Part shown: one piece after another, positions 32,957 through 40,872 of the stretch | Layout of the letters: every line of letters begins with the position of its first letter | Numbering within the stretch: position 1 is the first letter of the stretch | Assembly: GCF_000826125.2 (NCBI RefSeq) | Contig: NZ_LN651371.1 | Location: forward strand, 1,475-54,218 | Reading direction: 5' to 3' | DNA: 52,744 nt | Source of the DNA: Bhargavaea cecembensis | GTDB taxonomy: Bacteria > Bacillota > Bacilli > Bacillales_A > Planococcaceae | Position numbers and translations under genes: made by a program | The notes under the pieces: model-generated | What the model saw: the letters and a program-made list of their open reading frames with translations, nothing else | Told to the model about the DNA's origin: nothing | Databases searched by the model: none

Positions 32957-33721
32957 TCAATATCCTCCTATCAGCATCTGTTCATAAGCGTGTTCATGGG
33001 GCTGCGGCCGGCGCTCCGCCAGAAGTTCATGAGCCGTGCAGAATTTCGATTCGCTCTTCTGCAGGCATCCGGTCTCCTGCAGGACGCGCGCAAGCCAGAG
33101 CGGCACGCTGTTGTCCACTTTCACTTCCAGGATGACGAGGCCCGGATCGACGAAGTGGTGCCCGTACGGCCCCTTTTCGACGCCAAGATCTTCTTCTCTG
33201 CACCTCAGATTAAAGTCGAATGTCACCCGGACCGACGGATCATCCGTCTGGTGAAGCGCATGCCGGTCATAGCTTACGACCATTTCGGGGTGCAGGCGAT
33301 AATGACGCCGGAACCGGTCGATCTCTTTCAGGACCTGGACATTTGTCGTGTCGAAATCTTCCAGCGGGACCGCTCCGCCTTCTCTGAGGTACCGGTAGGC
33401 TTCCTTCAGCGGGAGCACCGTCCGTCTCTTATGGGTGATTTTCCGGTTTTTCTGTTTTGTCTCGAAGAAGGCTTTCCCGTCCGGTCCCGGCGTGTCGTAC
33501 ACCCGCAGACGCAGTTTCTGCCGGAACTTGAGCCGGTTCTTCACTTCAAAATAGATGGTGCTCTCGTCGTTGTCGAAGTAAAGCGTCGTGACGGTATAGC
33601 GCCCGTCCTTCCCGTTTTTGTCCGGCCTCAGCCTTGATCCCGCCCGGAGGAGCAGCTGACGGTACTGATCCACGGTGATCAGGTACTTCTGCTCCCGCCT
33701 TGTGAATATTTCAATGGCCAT
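32957..33721 (-). CDS. VTC-domain polyphosphate polymerase
   Basis: A 254-aa protein with the CYTH-like tunnel fold of yeast Vtc4. Conserved basic and acidic residues are visible: RREQKYLI (8-15), LYFDNDES (47-54), FRQKLRLRVY (67-76), FETKQKNRK (86-94), KRR (98-100), VSYDR and ILEVKVD. It should polymerise phosphate from ATP into polyphosphate at the cytosolic membrane face. ATG 33721 follows GAGGAGG. A longer in-frame extension is open only because it reads into the tandem array and is rejected. It is translationally linked to the DUF4956 gene. Confidence 0.85.
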   Translation of the reverse strand: MAIEIFTRREQKYLITVDQYRQLLLRAGSRLRPDKNGKDGRYTVTTLYFDNDESTIYFEVKNRLKFRQKLRLRVYDTPGPDGKAFFETKQKNRKITHKRRTVLPLKEAYRYLREGGAVPLEDFDTTNVQVLKEIDRFRRHYRLHPEMVVSYDRHALHQTDDPSVRVTFDFNLRCREEDLGVEKGPYGHHFVDPGLVILEVKVDNSVPLWLARVLQETGCLQKSESKFCTAHELLAERRPQPHEHAYEQMLIGGY

Positions 33722-33877
33722 GCTCCCGTCCTCCTCATCAATCTTTGTAAATACAGCATACCGGGCCCCCATGAGGAACCGGTGAGAGCCAGATGAGAAG
33801 TTGATGAGTAAATTATGGTAAGTAAGCCGGGGTGCAGGGAGCGGGTGATGGCGGAGGATGTCCGGGCGGAGTGGAAT
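33722..33877. other. leader region of the polyphosphate polymerase gene
   Basis: This stretch contains the GAGGAGG ribosome binding site and the presumed promoter of the VTC/DUF4956 pair. Candidate -10 elements on the minus strand (CATAAT, TATGCT) lack convincing -35 partners. No gene is evident. Confidence 0.4.
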
Positions 33878-34167
33878 CGGAGTATGGGCTGATAAATCGG
33901 AGTATGGATGCCATTTTCGGAGTATGGACAGGAAAATCGGAGTATGGATGCCAATTTCGGAGTATGGACAGGAAAATCGGAGTATGGGTCCCATTTTCGG
34001 AGTATGGACAGGAAAATCAGAGTATGGATGCTAATTTCGGAGTATGGACAGGAAAATCGGAGTATGGACGTCATTTTCGGAGTATGGGCGGGAAGATCGG
34101 AGTATGGACGTCATTTTCGGAGTATGGGCGGGAAAATCGGAGTATGGGTGCCATTTTCGGGATGGTG
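33878..34167 (-). repeat. 20-bp-period tandem array 2 (14 cores plus one decayed)
   Basis: The plus strand reads CGGAGTATGG every 20 bp from 33878 to 34138, with a decayed copy at 34158. On the minus strand, the direction of both flanking genes, this is CCATACTCCG, identical to array 1. The linkers mostly alternate strictly: ACAGGAAAAT (or GCGGGAAAAT) and ATGCCATTTT (or ACGTCATTTT), giving a 40-bp higher-order unit. ATTTTC and GAAAAT flank every second core and could pair. The array lies between the yutF terminator and the VTC gene. Confidence 0.93.
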
Positions 34168-34251
34168 TCCCGTTCTCTGTGTAATTTCATTTCAGAAGAG
34201 AAACTCCTGAGACACCTGCGGAAAATACTAATGAGCTTGCTCCCGGGCTCG

Positions 34252-34337
34252 CTCCGATTGCACTCAGCCCCGTTCCGATTGCACTCGGCGATCCTCCGAT
34301 TGCACTCGGCGGTCCTCCGATGACACTCGCCTCATTC
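34252..34337 (+). repeat. 21-bp-period repeat, four copies
   Basis: CTCCGATTGCACTCGGC-type units begin every 21 bp (CCGAT at 34254, 34275, 34296 and 34317). They share CTCCGATT with the 20-bp arrays but have a different remainder and point the opposite way to array 2. AATCGGAG in array 2 is therefore complementary to CTCCGATT here. Non-coding; function unknown. Confidence 0.85.
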
Positions 34338-34368
34338 CGCGCCTGATTATCACCTTCCCGAGCATGAC

Positions 34369-34397
34369 AAAAGCCGCCCCGAAACGGGCGGCTTTCC
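34369..34397 (-). terminator. terminator after yutF
   Basis: AAAGCCGCCC pairs with GGGCGGCTTT across about six nucleotides. On the minus strand the stem is followed by TTTTGTC. Confidence 0.8.
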
Positions 34398-34412
34398 TTG
34401 TCCAAAAAAGTA

Positions 34413-35177
34413 TTACTCATATAATTCCCCGAGCGTCCGAACGCTGACGGTGGGCTGCTCGGGATAACGGACGAGGTCTTCGGTCCGCGTCACGCCGGTG
34501 TCCACGTGGATTGTATCAATGCCGAAGCGGAGGCCGGCAGCGATGTCGGTTTCATAATTGTCCCCGACCAGGACCATCTCTTTCTTCTTGACGCCATGGA
34601 TCTTCGCAATCTCGGACAGCATATGGCCGGCCGGTTTTCCGATGATGGTCGGCTTCACGCCTGTCGTCAGCTCGATGAGCCCGGCGAAAGCTCCGTTCCC
34701 GGGTACGAGTCCCCGCTCATTCGGGAACGCCCGGTCTCCGTTCGTCGCAATGAACCGGGCCCCTCCAGAAACGGCCAGGCAGGCGGAGGCAAGCTTGGCG
34801 TAGCTGATGTCCCGGTCGATTCCGATTACAACCGTTTCACCGCCTGCCGTTACAATCCGGTGGCCCGCCAGCTCCAATGCCTGACGCAGGCCGTCTTCGC
34901 CGATCATGAACACGTCCTGTTTTCCGAATTCGTTCAAGAGATAGCCGGCAGTGGTGATCGAAGAGGTCATGATCTCTTCCGGCCCGGCGGCGATCCCCAT
35001 CCGGCCGAGCTTTTCCGCCTGCTGGTCCGGAGTCAGGGCGGAGTTGTTCGTCATGTAGAAAACCTGCCGTCCCTCTTTCCGGAGAAGCTCGATCAGACCG
35101 ACCGCCTCGGGGATCGCCGACTCACCCCGGTAGACTGTCCCATCCAGGTCAAAGCACCAAGCCCTGTAATCTCTCAT
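34413..35177 (-). CDS. yutF: HAD-IIA sugar-phosphate-type phosphatase YutF (NagD family)
   Basis: A 254-aa cytosolic phosphatase. HAD motif I is CFDLDGTVYRG (nucleophile D10, D12). MTNNSALTPDQQAEKLGRMG near residue 41 is motif II with the NagD-type cap start. KPAGHM gives the conserved lysine, and VGDNYETDIAAG near 209 is motif IV. The substrate is probably a sugar phosphate or nucleotide. Its start overlaps the yutE stop (4 bp), so the two are coupled. Confidence 0.9.
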   Translation of the reverse strand: MRDYRAWCFDLDGTVYRGESAIPEAVGLIELLRKEGRQVFYMTNNSALTPDQQAEKLGRMGIAAGPEEIMTSSITTAGYLLNEFGKQDVFMIGEDGLRQALELAGHRIVTAGGETVVIGIDRDISYAKLASACLAVSGGARFIATNGDRAFPNERGLVPGNGAFAGLIELTTGVKPTIIGKPAGHMLSEIAKIHGVKKKEMVLVGDNYETDIAAGLRFGIDTIHVDTGVTRTEDLVRYPEQPTVSVRTLGELYE

Positions 35178-35626
35178 TCTTTATCTTCTGGAAGAAAAGC
35201 GGATACCGGGCCGAGCTCCTCGGCGAGGTACCGCCGGACATCCCCCGGAAATCTTTTCAGGGAAGGCAATGCCTGGGCTATGGTCCGCTCTGTTTCCGCA
35301 CCGTCCACGTTCATGAATTCACGTACGACCATTTTGCGGAGGCCGACGAGCTTTTTCAGCGGGGCTTCCACGTCTTGGCCGATCACTTTTTCATCAAGGA
35401 GAATATCAAGGATATCTTCGTAGCTGCCCGGGTCTCGCATGATGAACCCGTCAATCATCGTATTGCCGATATCGATGACAGACTCGATCAGATTATGGGC
35501 AATACGCTCCAGAGCCAGTTCCGTCACCGGATCACCGCTCCAGTTTTGGCGCTGTTCGAATATATTCAGCAGATGTTCCATATGGGACGCCGTTTCTTCC
35601 ACTTTGTTGCGGTCGATGAAATACAT
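35174..35626 (-). CDS. yutE: DUF86 (HepT-like) protein YutE
   Basis: A 150-aa all-helical protein of the DUF86/HepT family. HepT members are toxins or RNases paired with MNT nucleotidyltransferases. Here no MNT partner is adjacent, and the usual R-x4-6-H motif is represented only by LERIAHNLIESVIDIGN. It is a conserved Bacillales neighbour of yutF and is more likely a housekeeping relative than a toxin. GGAGGAGT precedes the ATG. It overlaps yutF by 4 bp. Confidence 0.82.
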   Translation of the reverse strand: MYFIDRNKVEETASHMEHLLNIFEQRQNWSGDPVTELALERIAHNLIESVIDIGNTMIDGFIMRDPGSYEDILDILLDEKVIGQDVEAPLKKLVGLRKMVVREFMNVDGAETERTIAQALPSLKRFPGDVRRYLAEELGPVSAFLPEDKE

Positions 35627-35667
35627 ACTACTCCTCCTGTTCGTTCAAGGCGAAAACCCGCAACGGT

Positions 35668-36015
35668 TCATTCGCCGTCCTGCGGGTCCTCATCTTCCTG
35701 TGCCGCATCCGGTTCTGCCGGACGGCGGGTGTTCCCTTTTTGGCGCCCTGTCTTTTTCAGGACAAAGTAGGCGCATCCGAAATTGCAGTGTTCGAACAGA
35801 TAATCCTGAAGGGTGCTGATTTTCGTGCCGACCGTCGCCTTCGGGTTCCGGTCATCGAAAAATCCGCGAAGCCGGAGCTGGCCGTATCCCCAGTCCCCGA
35901 CAATATAATCGTACTTCGACAAGATTTCACTGTACCGGTCATTCACGGCCTCCTCCTGGAAGCCGTCCCGGTAATCCTCCAGGATCTCATATTCATTCTG
36001 TTCAAGTCGGATCAT
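35668..36015 (-). CDS. yutD: DUF1027 protein YutD
   Basis: A 115-aa soluble protein. The first 80 residues form the YutD domain (LEDYRDGFQEEAVNDRYSEIL, YDYIVGDWGYGQLRLRGFF). The lysine/glutamine-rich, acidic tail is low complexity. Function unknown. It starts 15 bp after the lipA stop with GGAAGGTGA as its ribosome binding site, so it is in an operon with lipA, as in B. subtilis. Confidence 0.87.
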   Translation of the reverse strand: MIRLEQNEYEILEDYRDGFQEEAVNDRYSEILSKYDYIVGDWGYGQLRLRGFFDDRNPKATVGTKISTLQDYLFEHCNFGCAYFVLKKTGRQKGNTRRPAEPDAAQEDEDPQDGE

Positions 36016-36030
36016 ATCCGGTCACCTTCC

Positions 36031-36978
36031 TCATGCCTGGGGAGCCGGAGCGAGCTCCTCCCCGCGTCTCTGCCGCTCCTTGGCTGCGGCATTGACCTGT
36101 TCGTCCGCATGATAGCTGCTTCGGACGAGAGGGCCTGCCTCGCAGTGTGAGAAACCCTTGGTCATGGCGATCTTCCGCAGCTCGCCGAACTCCTGCGGCG
36201 TGTAGTATTTCTGGACTTTCAAGTGTTTTTTCGTCGGCTGCAAGTACTGGCCGATCGTCATGATGTCGACATGGTTGGCACGCAGGTCGTCCATCGTTTC
36301 GATGATCTCGTCCCACGTTTCCCCGAGGCCGAGCATGAGCGAGGACTTCGTCGGGATATCCGGCTGCATCTCCTTTGCACGGCGGAGAAACTCAAGCGAC
36401 CGGTCATACGTGGCGCGTGCCCGGACACGCTTCGTCAGGCTGCGGACCGTCTCGATGTTGTGGTTCAGGATGTCCGGTCGGGCGTCCATGAGGATCTTCA
36501 GACTGTCATATTCCCCCGCAAGGTCCGAAGGGAGAACCTCAACCGTCGTGAACGGGCTTTTGCGCCGGATCGCCCGGATCGTCTCTGCCAGCACCCCAGC
36601 ACCGCCGTCCCGCTGATCGTCCCGTGCCACCATCGTGATGACCGCGTGCTTCAGGTTCATAAGGGCCACCGAATCCGCCACCCGCTCCGGCTCGGCAAGA
36701 TCCAGCTCGTTCGGAAGGCCCGTCTTCACCGCACAGAAACGGCAGGCCCGCGTGCATACCGCACCGAGAATCATGAACGTCGCCGTCCGGCGTTCTCCCC
36801 AGCACTCATGGATATTCGGGCAGCGCGCCTCTTCACAAACAGTATGAAGTCCCTTTTCACGCATCATCTTTTTCAGGTCCATGTAGTTTTCGTTCGTATT
36901 CAGCTTGATCTTCAGCCAGTCCGGCTTTCGGAGGTAGTCGTTTCCCGGCTTGCAAGAAGTCATCCCCATCGGCTCCAT
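36031..36978 (-). CDS. lipA: lipoyl synthase LipA
   Basis: A 315-aa radical SAM enzyme that inserts two sulfurs into octanoyl groups on E2/GcvH proteins. Auxiliary 4Fe-4S cysteines are C48, C53 and C59 ([13 protein letters not shown]). Radical SAM cysteines are C75, C79 and C82 (CTRACRFC). The C-terminal [12 protein letters not shown] holds the RSSY motif. The start is uncertain: ATG at 36978, 36969 or 36963. An ATG-like start at 37038 lies upstream of the promoter and is excluded. It depends on Fe-S carriers such as those encoded here (suf, yutM, yutI). yutD and perhaps yutE-yutF follow in the same direction. Confidence 0.93.
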   Translation of the reverse strand: MEPMGMTSCKPGNDYLRKPDWLKIKLNTNENYMDLKKMMREKGLHTVCEEARCPNIHECWGERRTATFMILGAVCTRACRFCAVKTGLPNELDLAEPERVADSVALMNLKHAVITMVARDDQRDGGAGVLAETIRAIRRKSPFTTVEVLPSDLAGEYDSLKILMDARPDILNHNIETVRSLTKRVRARATYDRSLEFLRRAKEMQPDIPTKSSLMLGLGETWDEIIETMDDLRANHVDIMTIGQYLQPTKKHLKVQKYYTPQEFGELRKIAMTKGFSHCEAGPLVRSSYHADEQVNAAAKERQRRGEELAPAPQA

Positions 36979-37009
36979 TCTCTCTGTTTTGTTAACGCTC
37001 AGTGTTTTC

Positions 37010-37038
37010 AATGTACCATAAGGCAACCGGGACGACAA
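37010..37038 (-). promoter_or_regulatory. promoter of lipA
   Basis: On the minus strand TTGTCG (37033-37038), a 17-bp spacer and TGGTACATT, an extended -10 (TACATT at 37010-37015). The start of transcription would be near 37003, about 25 nt before the chosen ATG. Confidence 0.6.
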
Positions 37039-37082
37039 CAGCAGGGGCCGCTCGGGAGAAATCCGTCATGCATTTTTCTGAA

Positions 37083-37112
37083 ATGAAAGAAGCGCCCCTC
37101 GGCCGGGACGCT
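37083..37112 (-). terminator. probable terminator after metS
   Basis: AGCG-CCC pairs with GGG-CGCT (one bulge) across TCGGCC, followed on the minus strand by TTCTTTC. It is of moderate quality. Confidence 0.5.
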
Positions 37113-37120
37113 CCTGAAGT

Positions 37121-37225
37121 TTACTTGTTTCGTGATTTGGCCACTGCATTGGCGATGCTCGCCGCAAGGCCGCCCCAGATGATCAAGATGCCGAGGATCA
37201 TCATGAAGATTGCCGATCCGCTCAT
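37121..37225 (-). CDS. metS: MetS-family NSS transporter small subunit
   Basis: A 34-aa protein with a single membrane helix (IFMMILGILIIWGGLAASI) and a basic tail (KSRNK). AAAGGGGG lies just before the ATG at 37225. It begins 17 bp downstream of the large-subunit gene. This matches the MetP/MetS methionine/alanine transporter of Corynebacterium and its relatives, in which a tiny MetS is needed with the 12-segment MetP. The larger in-frame reading from 37336 overlaps metP and is not real. Confidence 0.85.
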   Translation of the reverse strand: MSGSAIFMMILGILIIWGGLAASIANAVAKSRNK

Positions 37226-37242
37226 GGCAGTTCCCCCTTTTC

Positions 37243-38766
37243 TCAGTCTCTGTCGTACGGCTGCATGGCCCGGCTGTTCCACTTGAACAGAGAGAACACG
37301 ATGCCGAGGACGAGCACCCCGATTGCAACCGACCATCCGGCGCCCATGATGAAGGCATCCGAGTATCCTTCATAGTTCCCGGTCGGATTGTCGAACCGCT
37401 TGCCGAGGTTTTCCCGGAGCAGGTCGATCATCATGATGCTGAGGACGACCGGCGTGATGACCATCAGCGACAGCTTCCACCAGCCGCCGATGCGGATATC
37501 CGACATCGAATCGGCGTGCGTCTTGAACAGATCGAGTTTGCGGAACACCCAGGCCACCGCGATGACTTCCACCAGGCCGAGGGCTGCGACACCGAACTGG
37601 TTGATGAAGTAGTCGACCGCATCCAGGAAGTACAGGCCGCCGCGTGTGGCGAACAGCGTAGAGACGAGGAATGCAATCCCTGCCCCGAAGAGAACCGCCT
37701 TGTTCCGGGAGATGCCGAACTTATCTGCCAGGCCCGACACATACGTCTCACAGATCGAGATGAGGGATGTGAGACCCGCCAGGACGAGCGACAGGAAGAA
37801 CAGGACCCCGAACAGGCTGTTCAGCCCCGGGAATTCATTGATGATCTGCGGGAAGACCGCAAATGCGAGCCCGACCCCGGCGGTCGCCACTTCCGATACC
37901 GGCACGTTCGCCTGAGCAGCCATGAAGCCGAGTGCGGCGAATACCCCGATCCCCGCAAGCAGCTCGAAGCCGGAGTTGGCAAATCCGGTGATGAACGCGT
38001 TGTTCGTGATGTCCGACTTGCGCGGCAGATAACTCGAGTAAGTGATCATGATGGCGAAGGCGATCGAAAGGCTGAAGAAAATATGCCCGTATGCCGCCAC
38101 CCAGACCGTTCCGTTTGCAAGCTGGCTCAGATCCGGCTTGAAGAAGGCGTCAAGCCCGGAGAGCGCGCCGGGCAGTGTGACCGCCCGGATGACAATGGCC
38201 AGAAACACAACGACGAGCGTCGGGATGAAGATGCGGTTCGCCATTTCGATCCCTTTCTTGACGCCGGCGAACAGAATGGCGAAGACGATGACCCACACGA
38301 GGATGAGCGGGATGAGGACGCCCGGCACATAGCCGCCCGCCTGCCCCGGCGTATCGCCGAGATGGAGGACCGAGTTGTACAGGAAGCCCTCCGTGTCGCT
38401 TCCCCATTTCTGACCGAACGAGTAGATCGTATACTTCATCGCCCATGCAATAATGACTGCGTAGTACGTGGAAATGGCGAAGGCGACGAAAATCCCCCAC
38501 CAGCCGAGCCACTCCGCTTTTTTCCCTTCCATCCTGAAGAAGGACAGCGGTGCCGAACCTCGATATTTCTGTCCGATCGTAAACTCCATGATCAAAATCG
38601 GGATTCCGGCGGTCAAAAGAGCAAATAAGTACGGAATGAAAAATGCACCGCCGCCATTTTCATAGGCAACATACGGAAACCGCCAGATGTTCCCGAGTCC
38701 GACGGCAGAACCGACAGCCGCCATGATAAAGCCGGCCCTCGTCCCCCACTGCGAACGCTGTTCCAT
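37243..38766 (-). CDS. metP: NSS-family sodium-dependent amino acid transporter, MetP-type
   Basis: A 507-aa transporter with about 12 membrane segments. TM1 has the Na+/substrate unwound motif AAVGSAVGLGNIWRFPYVAY near residues 16-35, and EFTIGQKYRGSAP follows TM2. Members import amino acids (methionine, alanine or others) with Na+. ATG 38766 follows AAAAGGGGGAAAACC; ten in-frame codons upstream are excluded. The small subunit metS is next in the operon. A second NSS gene at 12938-14265 is frameshifted. Confidence 0.9.
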   Translation of the reverse strand: MEQRSQWGTRAGFIMAAVGSAVGLGNIWRFPYVAYENGGGAFFIPYLFALLTAGIPILIMEFTIGQKYRGSAPLSFFRMEGKKAEWLGWWGIFVAFAISTYYAVIIAWAMKYTIYSFGQKWGSDTEGFLYNSVLHLGDTPGQAGGYVPGVLIPLILVWVIVFAILFAGVKKGIEMANRIFIPTLVVVFLAIVIRAVTLPGALSGLDAFFKPDLSQLANGTVWVAAYGHIFFSLSIAFAIMITYSSYLPRKSDITNNAFITGFANSGFELLAGIGVFAALGFMAAQANVPVSEVATAGVGLAFAVFPQIINEFPGLNSLFGVLFFLSLVLAGLTSLISICETYVSGLADKFGISRNKAVLFGAGIAFLVSTLFATRGGLYFLDAVDYFINQFGVAALGLVEVIAVAWVFRKLDLFKTHADSMSDIRIGGWWKLSLMVITPVVLSIMMIDLLRENLGKRFDNPTGNYEGYSDAFIMGAGWSVAIGVLVLGIVFSLFKWNSRAMQPYDRD

Positions 38767-38844
38767 GGTTTTCCCCCTTTTCCCCCGCCCGTTCATTTAC
38801 CGGACGGGAATTTTATACTTTTCAGATAACTCTATCTTATTGTA

Positions 38845-38873
38845 AGTATAACGTCCTCAAAATATGAAGTCAA
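38845..38873 (-). promoter_or_regulatory. promoter of metP-metS
   Basis: On the minus strand TTGACT (38868-38873), a 17-bp spacer and TATACT (38845-38850), about 80 bp before the start codon. Confidence 0.7.
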
Positions 38874-38910
38874 AGCATTTTTTAATTTTCGACAACTTTC
38901 GGAGACATGA

Positions 38911-38938
38911 CAAAAGGCAGGGGCATGGCCCCTGCCGA
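38911..38938 (-). terminator. terminator after the NhaC-family gene
   Basis: GGCAGGGG pairs with CCCCTGCC around a four-base loop. On the minus strand TTTTG follows. Confidence 0.85.
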
Positions 38939-38943
38939 AAGTC

Positions 38944-40542
38944 TTAGTTTCCAGTTTGGTGACGGACGGCGGAAGGTGCAGCCGACCGTCCCTTGAATGT
39001 CCAGATGACGATCACTGCCGCAAGGAGGATCGACAAAGTGAGGATCCCCGCCCAGACCGAGTCGGTCACGCCGAGGACGATGTAGCCGACGGCAGCAATG
39101 GCGGCGCTCGCCAGCGCGTAAGGCAGCTGGGTCGCCACATGGTCAATATGGTTGGAACCGGCGCCCGTCGAGGACATGATCGTCGAGTCCGAGATCGGTG
39201 AACAGTGATCCCCGAACACCGAGCCGCCGAGGACGGCTGCCAGTGAGGCTAGCAGCATTTCCGGAGCCGCGTCCAGCATGACCTGTCCGGCGATCGGAAG
39301 CAAGATCCCGAACGATCCCCATGAAGTGCCGGTGGCAAATGACATGACGCCCGCCAGGATAAACATGATTGCCGGAAGCAGGACGACCGGCACATTCGCC
39401 TTCTGGACGACCTCGGAAAGGAATGCACCCGTCTCGAGCTCGCCGATCAGGTAAGTGAGCGCCCAGGCGAAGACGAGGATGGAGACAGCCGGCATCATCG
39501 CCTTGAGGCCGCTGATGAACGCGGAACCGATATAGGAAATCTTTGCGGTCTCATTATGCTTCAGCTGGGTCATGTAAAGCAGGGCGGCGACGAGTACGCC
39601 CGCGATGCCTCCGGACAGCAGTGCAACCGGCACATCGGTCAGTTCAAAGATGGTCCAAATGTCCGCATATCCCATTTCCGCTATGCTCGCCCGGTAGCCG
39701 GTGAAGAACATTCCGCCGAATGTGACGGCGACGAGCGTGACGATCGGCAGGACGAGATCGATGACGCGGCCGTGGCTGTGCACCGGGAATTCTTCTTTCA
39801 GCTCGCCGGGAATCGCTTTTTCCGAGTCGTACAGTTCGCCTGTTTCCATCGCACGGCGCTCGTGCTTGCGCATTTCGCCGAAGTCAAAGTCGCTGAACGC
39901 CGCGAAGAACACGAAGACGAGCGTGGCCAGCACATAGAAGTTCATCGGGATCATGAGCAGGAACGCTTCGAGCGGCGTATAGCTGACAACAGCCGCTCCG
40001 GCTAGGATCGTGCCGATGACGCCGATCAGGTACGCCCCCCAGCTGGATACCGGCGCGATGGCGCAGATCGGTGCGGAAGTGGAGTCGATGAAGTAGGCGA
40101 GCTTTGCGCGGGACACTTTGTGCGTGTCGGTGATCGGCCGCGCAATCTGGCCGACCGCGAGCGCATTGAAGTAATCATCCACAAAAATCAGGATCCCGAG
40201 AAACGCCGCGAGCAGCTTGGCGCCCCGGCGGGTCCGGATCCGCTTTGTCGCCCACTCCGCGAATGCACGGCTGCCTCCCGAGAGGCTGACAAAGGCGGTC
40301 AAGACACCGAGAAAGAGGACGAACAGCATGATGAAGATATTGTACGTGTTGAGCCCGCCGTCCCAGAAACTGACCGTGAACGCCTTCCAGAGCGTCGCCG
40401 CCGAATCGGCCGGTTTGAAGGCGGCGGTGATGAGCGCACCGGCGACGATGCCCGAGCCGAGCGACAGGAGCACCCGTTTCGTGAGGAGCACCATGACGAT
40501 GGCGATCAGCGGGGGCAGAATTGAAAAGATGGTACCTGACAT
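38944..40542 (-). CDS. lysW: NhaC-family transporter under lysine riboswitch control (LysW-type)
   Basis: A 532-aa NhaC-superfamily membrane protein with about 12 segments. Conserved stretches include FLGILIFVDDYFNALAVG near residue 130, STSAPICAIAPVSSWGAYL near 170, GVMSFATGTSWGSFGILLPI near 405 and VFGDHCSPISDSTIMSSTGAG near 450. By sequence alone it would be called a Na+/H+ antiporter. The lysine riboswitch in its leader instead suggests that it imports lysine, as was predicted for the LysW group from comparative genomics of lysine riboswitches (from memory). ATG 40542 follows GGAGG. Single gene. Confidence 0.85.
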   Translation of the reverse strand: MSGTIFSILPPLIAIVMVLLTKRVLLSLGSGIVAGALITAAFKPADSAATLWKAFTVSFWDGGLNTYNIFIMLFVLFLGVLTAFVSLSGGSRAFAEWATKRIRTRRGAKLLAAFLGILIFVDDYFNALAVGQIARPITDTHKVSRAKLAYFIDSTSAPICAIAPVSSWGAYLIGVIGTILAGAAVVSYTPLEAFLLMIPMNFYVLATLVFVFFAAFSDFDFGEMRKHERRAMETGELYDSEKAIPGELKEEFPVHSHGRVIDLVLPIVTLVAVTFGGMFFTGYRASIAEMGYADIWTIFELTDVPVALLSGGIAGVLVAALLYMTQLKHNETAKISYIGSAFISGLKAMMPAVSILVFAWALTYLIGELETGAFLSEVVQKANVPVVLLPAIMFILAGVMSFATGTSWGSFGILLPIAGQVMLDAAPEMLLASLAAVLGGSVFGDHCSPISDSTIMSSTGAGSNHIDHVATQLPYALASAAIAAVGYIVLGVTDSVWAGILTLSILLAAVIVIWTFKGRSAAPSAVRHQTGN

Positions 40543-40582
40543 GTTCCATTCCTCCATTCCGAGGGAGAGGCTCCATTCAAGC

Positions 40583-40865
40583 AAAAAACGGCCGGCATCC
40601 TGCGCGTGTGCGCAAAAGGAAACCGGCCGCCTACTGTTCGTCAGTTGAAATAGATATCATAACAACGTACGATCTGTAGCTCTCCATACGGACATTAGTT
40701 CCGTATGACAGTGCCATCCCTGTTCGGAATGGCCCCAGCAGACCTTCATTGACAATCCGGTCCACTTCGGCAATGCTTCCTTTTACGCACGGTCATAGCT
40801 GTCAAACTCGCGTGTGTGACTCATAAGCAATTGCGGCCTCTACCCAATCGATATTCTGATTAATT
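40583..40865 (-). promoter_or_regulatory. lysine riboswitch (L box) with transcription terminator
   Basis: The minus-strand leader carries the conserved lysine aptamer strings in order: GTAGAGG, CGCAA, GGAAGC, GCCGAAG, CTGGG, GGCACTGTCA and GGAGAGCTAC. P1 pairs around 40840-40850 with 40670-40679 (CGAT..GTAG with CTAC..ATCG). The helix CATACGG/CCGTATG closes P5. About 40 nt downstream is a strong terminator: GGCCGG (to 40628) pairs with CCGGCC (from 40590), with TTTTTT at 40583-40588. Lysine binding should favour termination and switch the transporter off. Confidence 0.9.
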
Positions 40866-40872
40866 GACTTAT

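Noticed and set aside
33722-33994. 91-codon N-terminal extension of the polyphosphate polymerase
   Set aside because: It reads into the tandem array. The GAGGAGG site and the family start both point to ATG 33721.
33878-34167. CRISPR array
   Set aside because: The core is only 10 bp, linkers recur instead of being unique, and no cas genes are present.
33832-34323. Long open reading frames through array 2 with repeated SEYG/IGVW-like peptides
   Set aside because: A 20-bp unit repeats its reading every 60 bp, so lack of a stop is automatic. There is no ribosome binding site, and the peptides are pure repeat translation.
35174-35626. Toxin of a HepT/MNT toxin-antitoxin pair
   Set aside because: No MNT nucleotidyltransferase lies next to it. 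It is embedded in the conserved yutF-yutE-yutD-lipA neighbourhood.
36979-37038. Twenty-codon longer N-terminus of LipA
   Set aside because: The promoter (-35 at 37033-37038, -10 at 37010-37015) lies inside this extension, so it cannot be transcribed.
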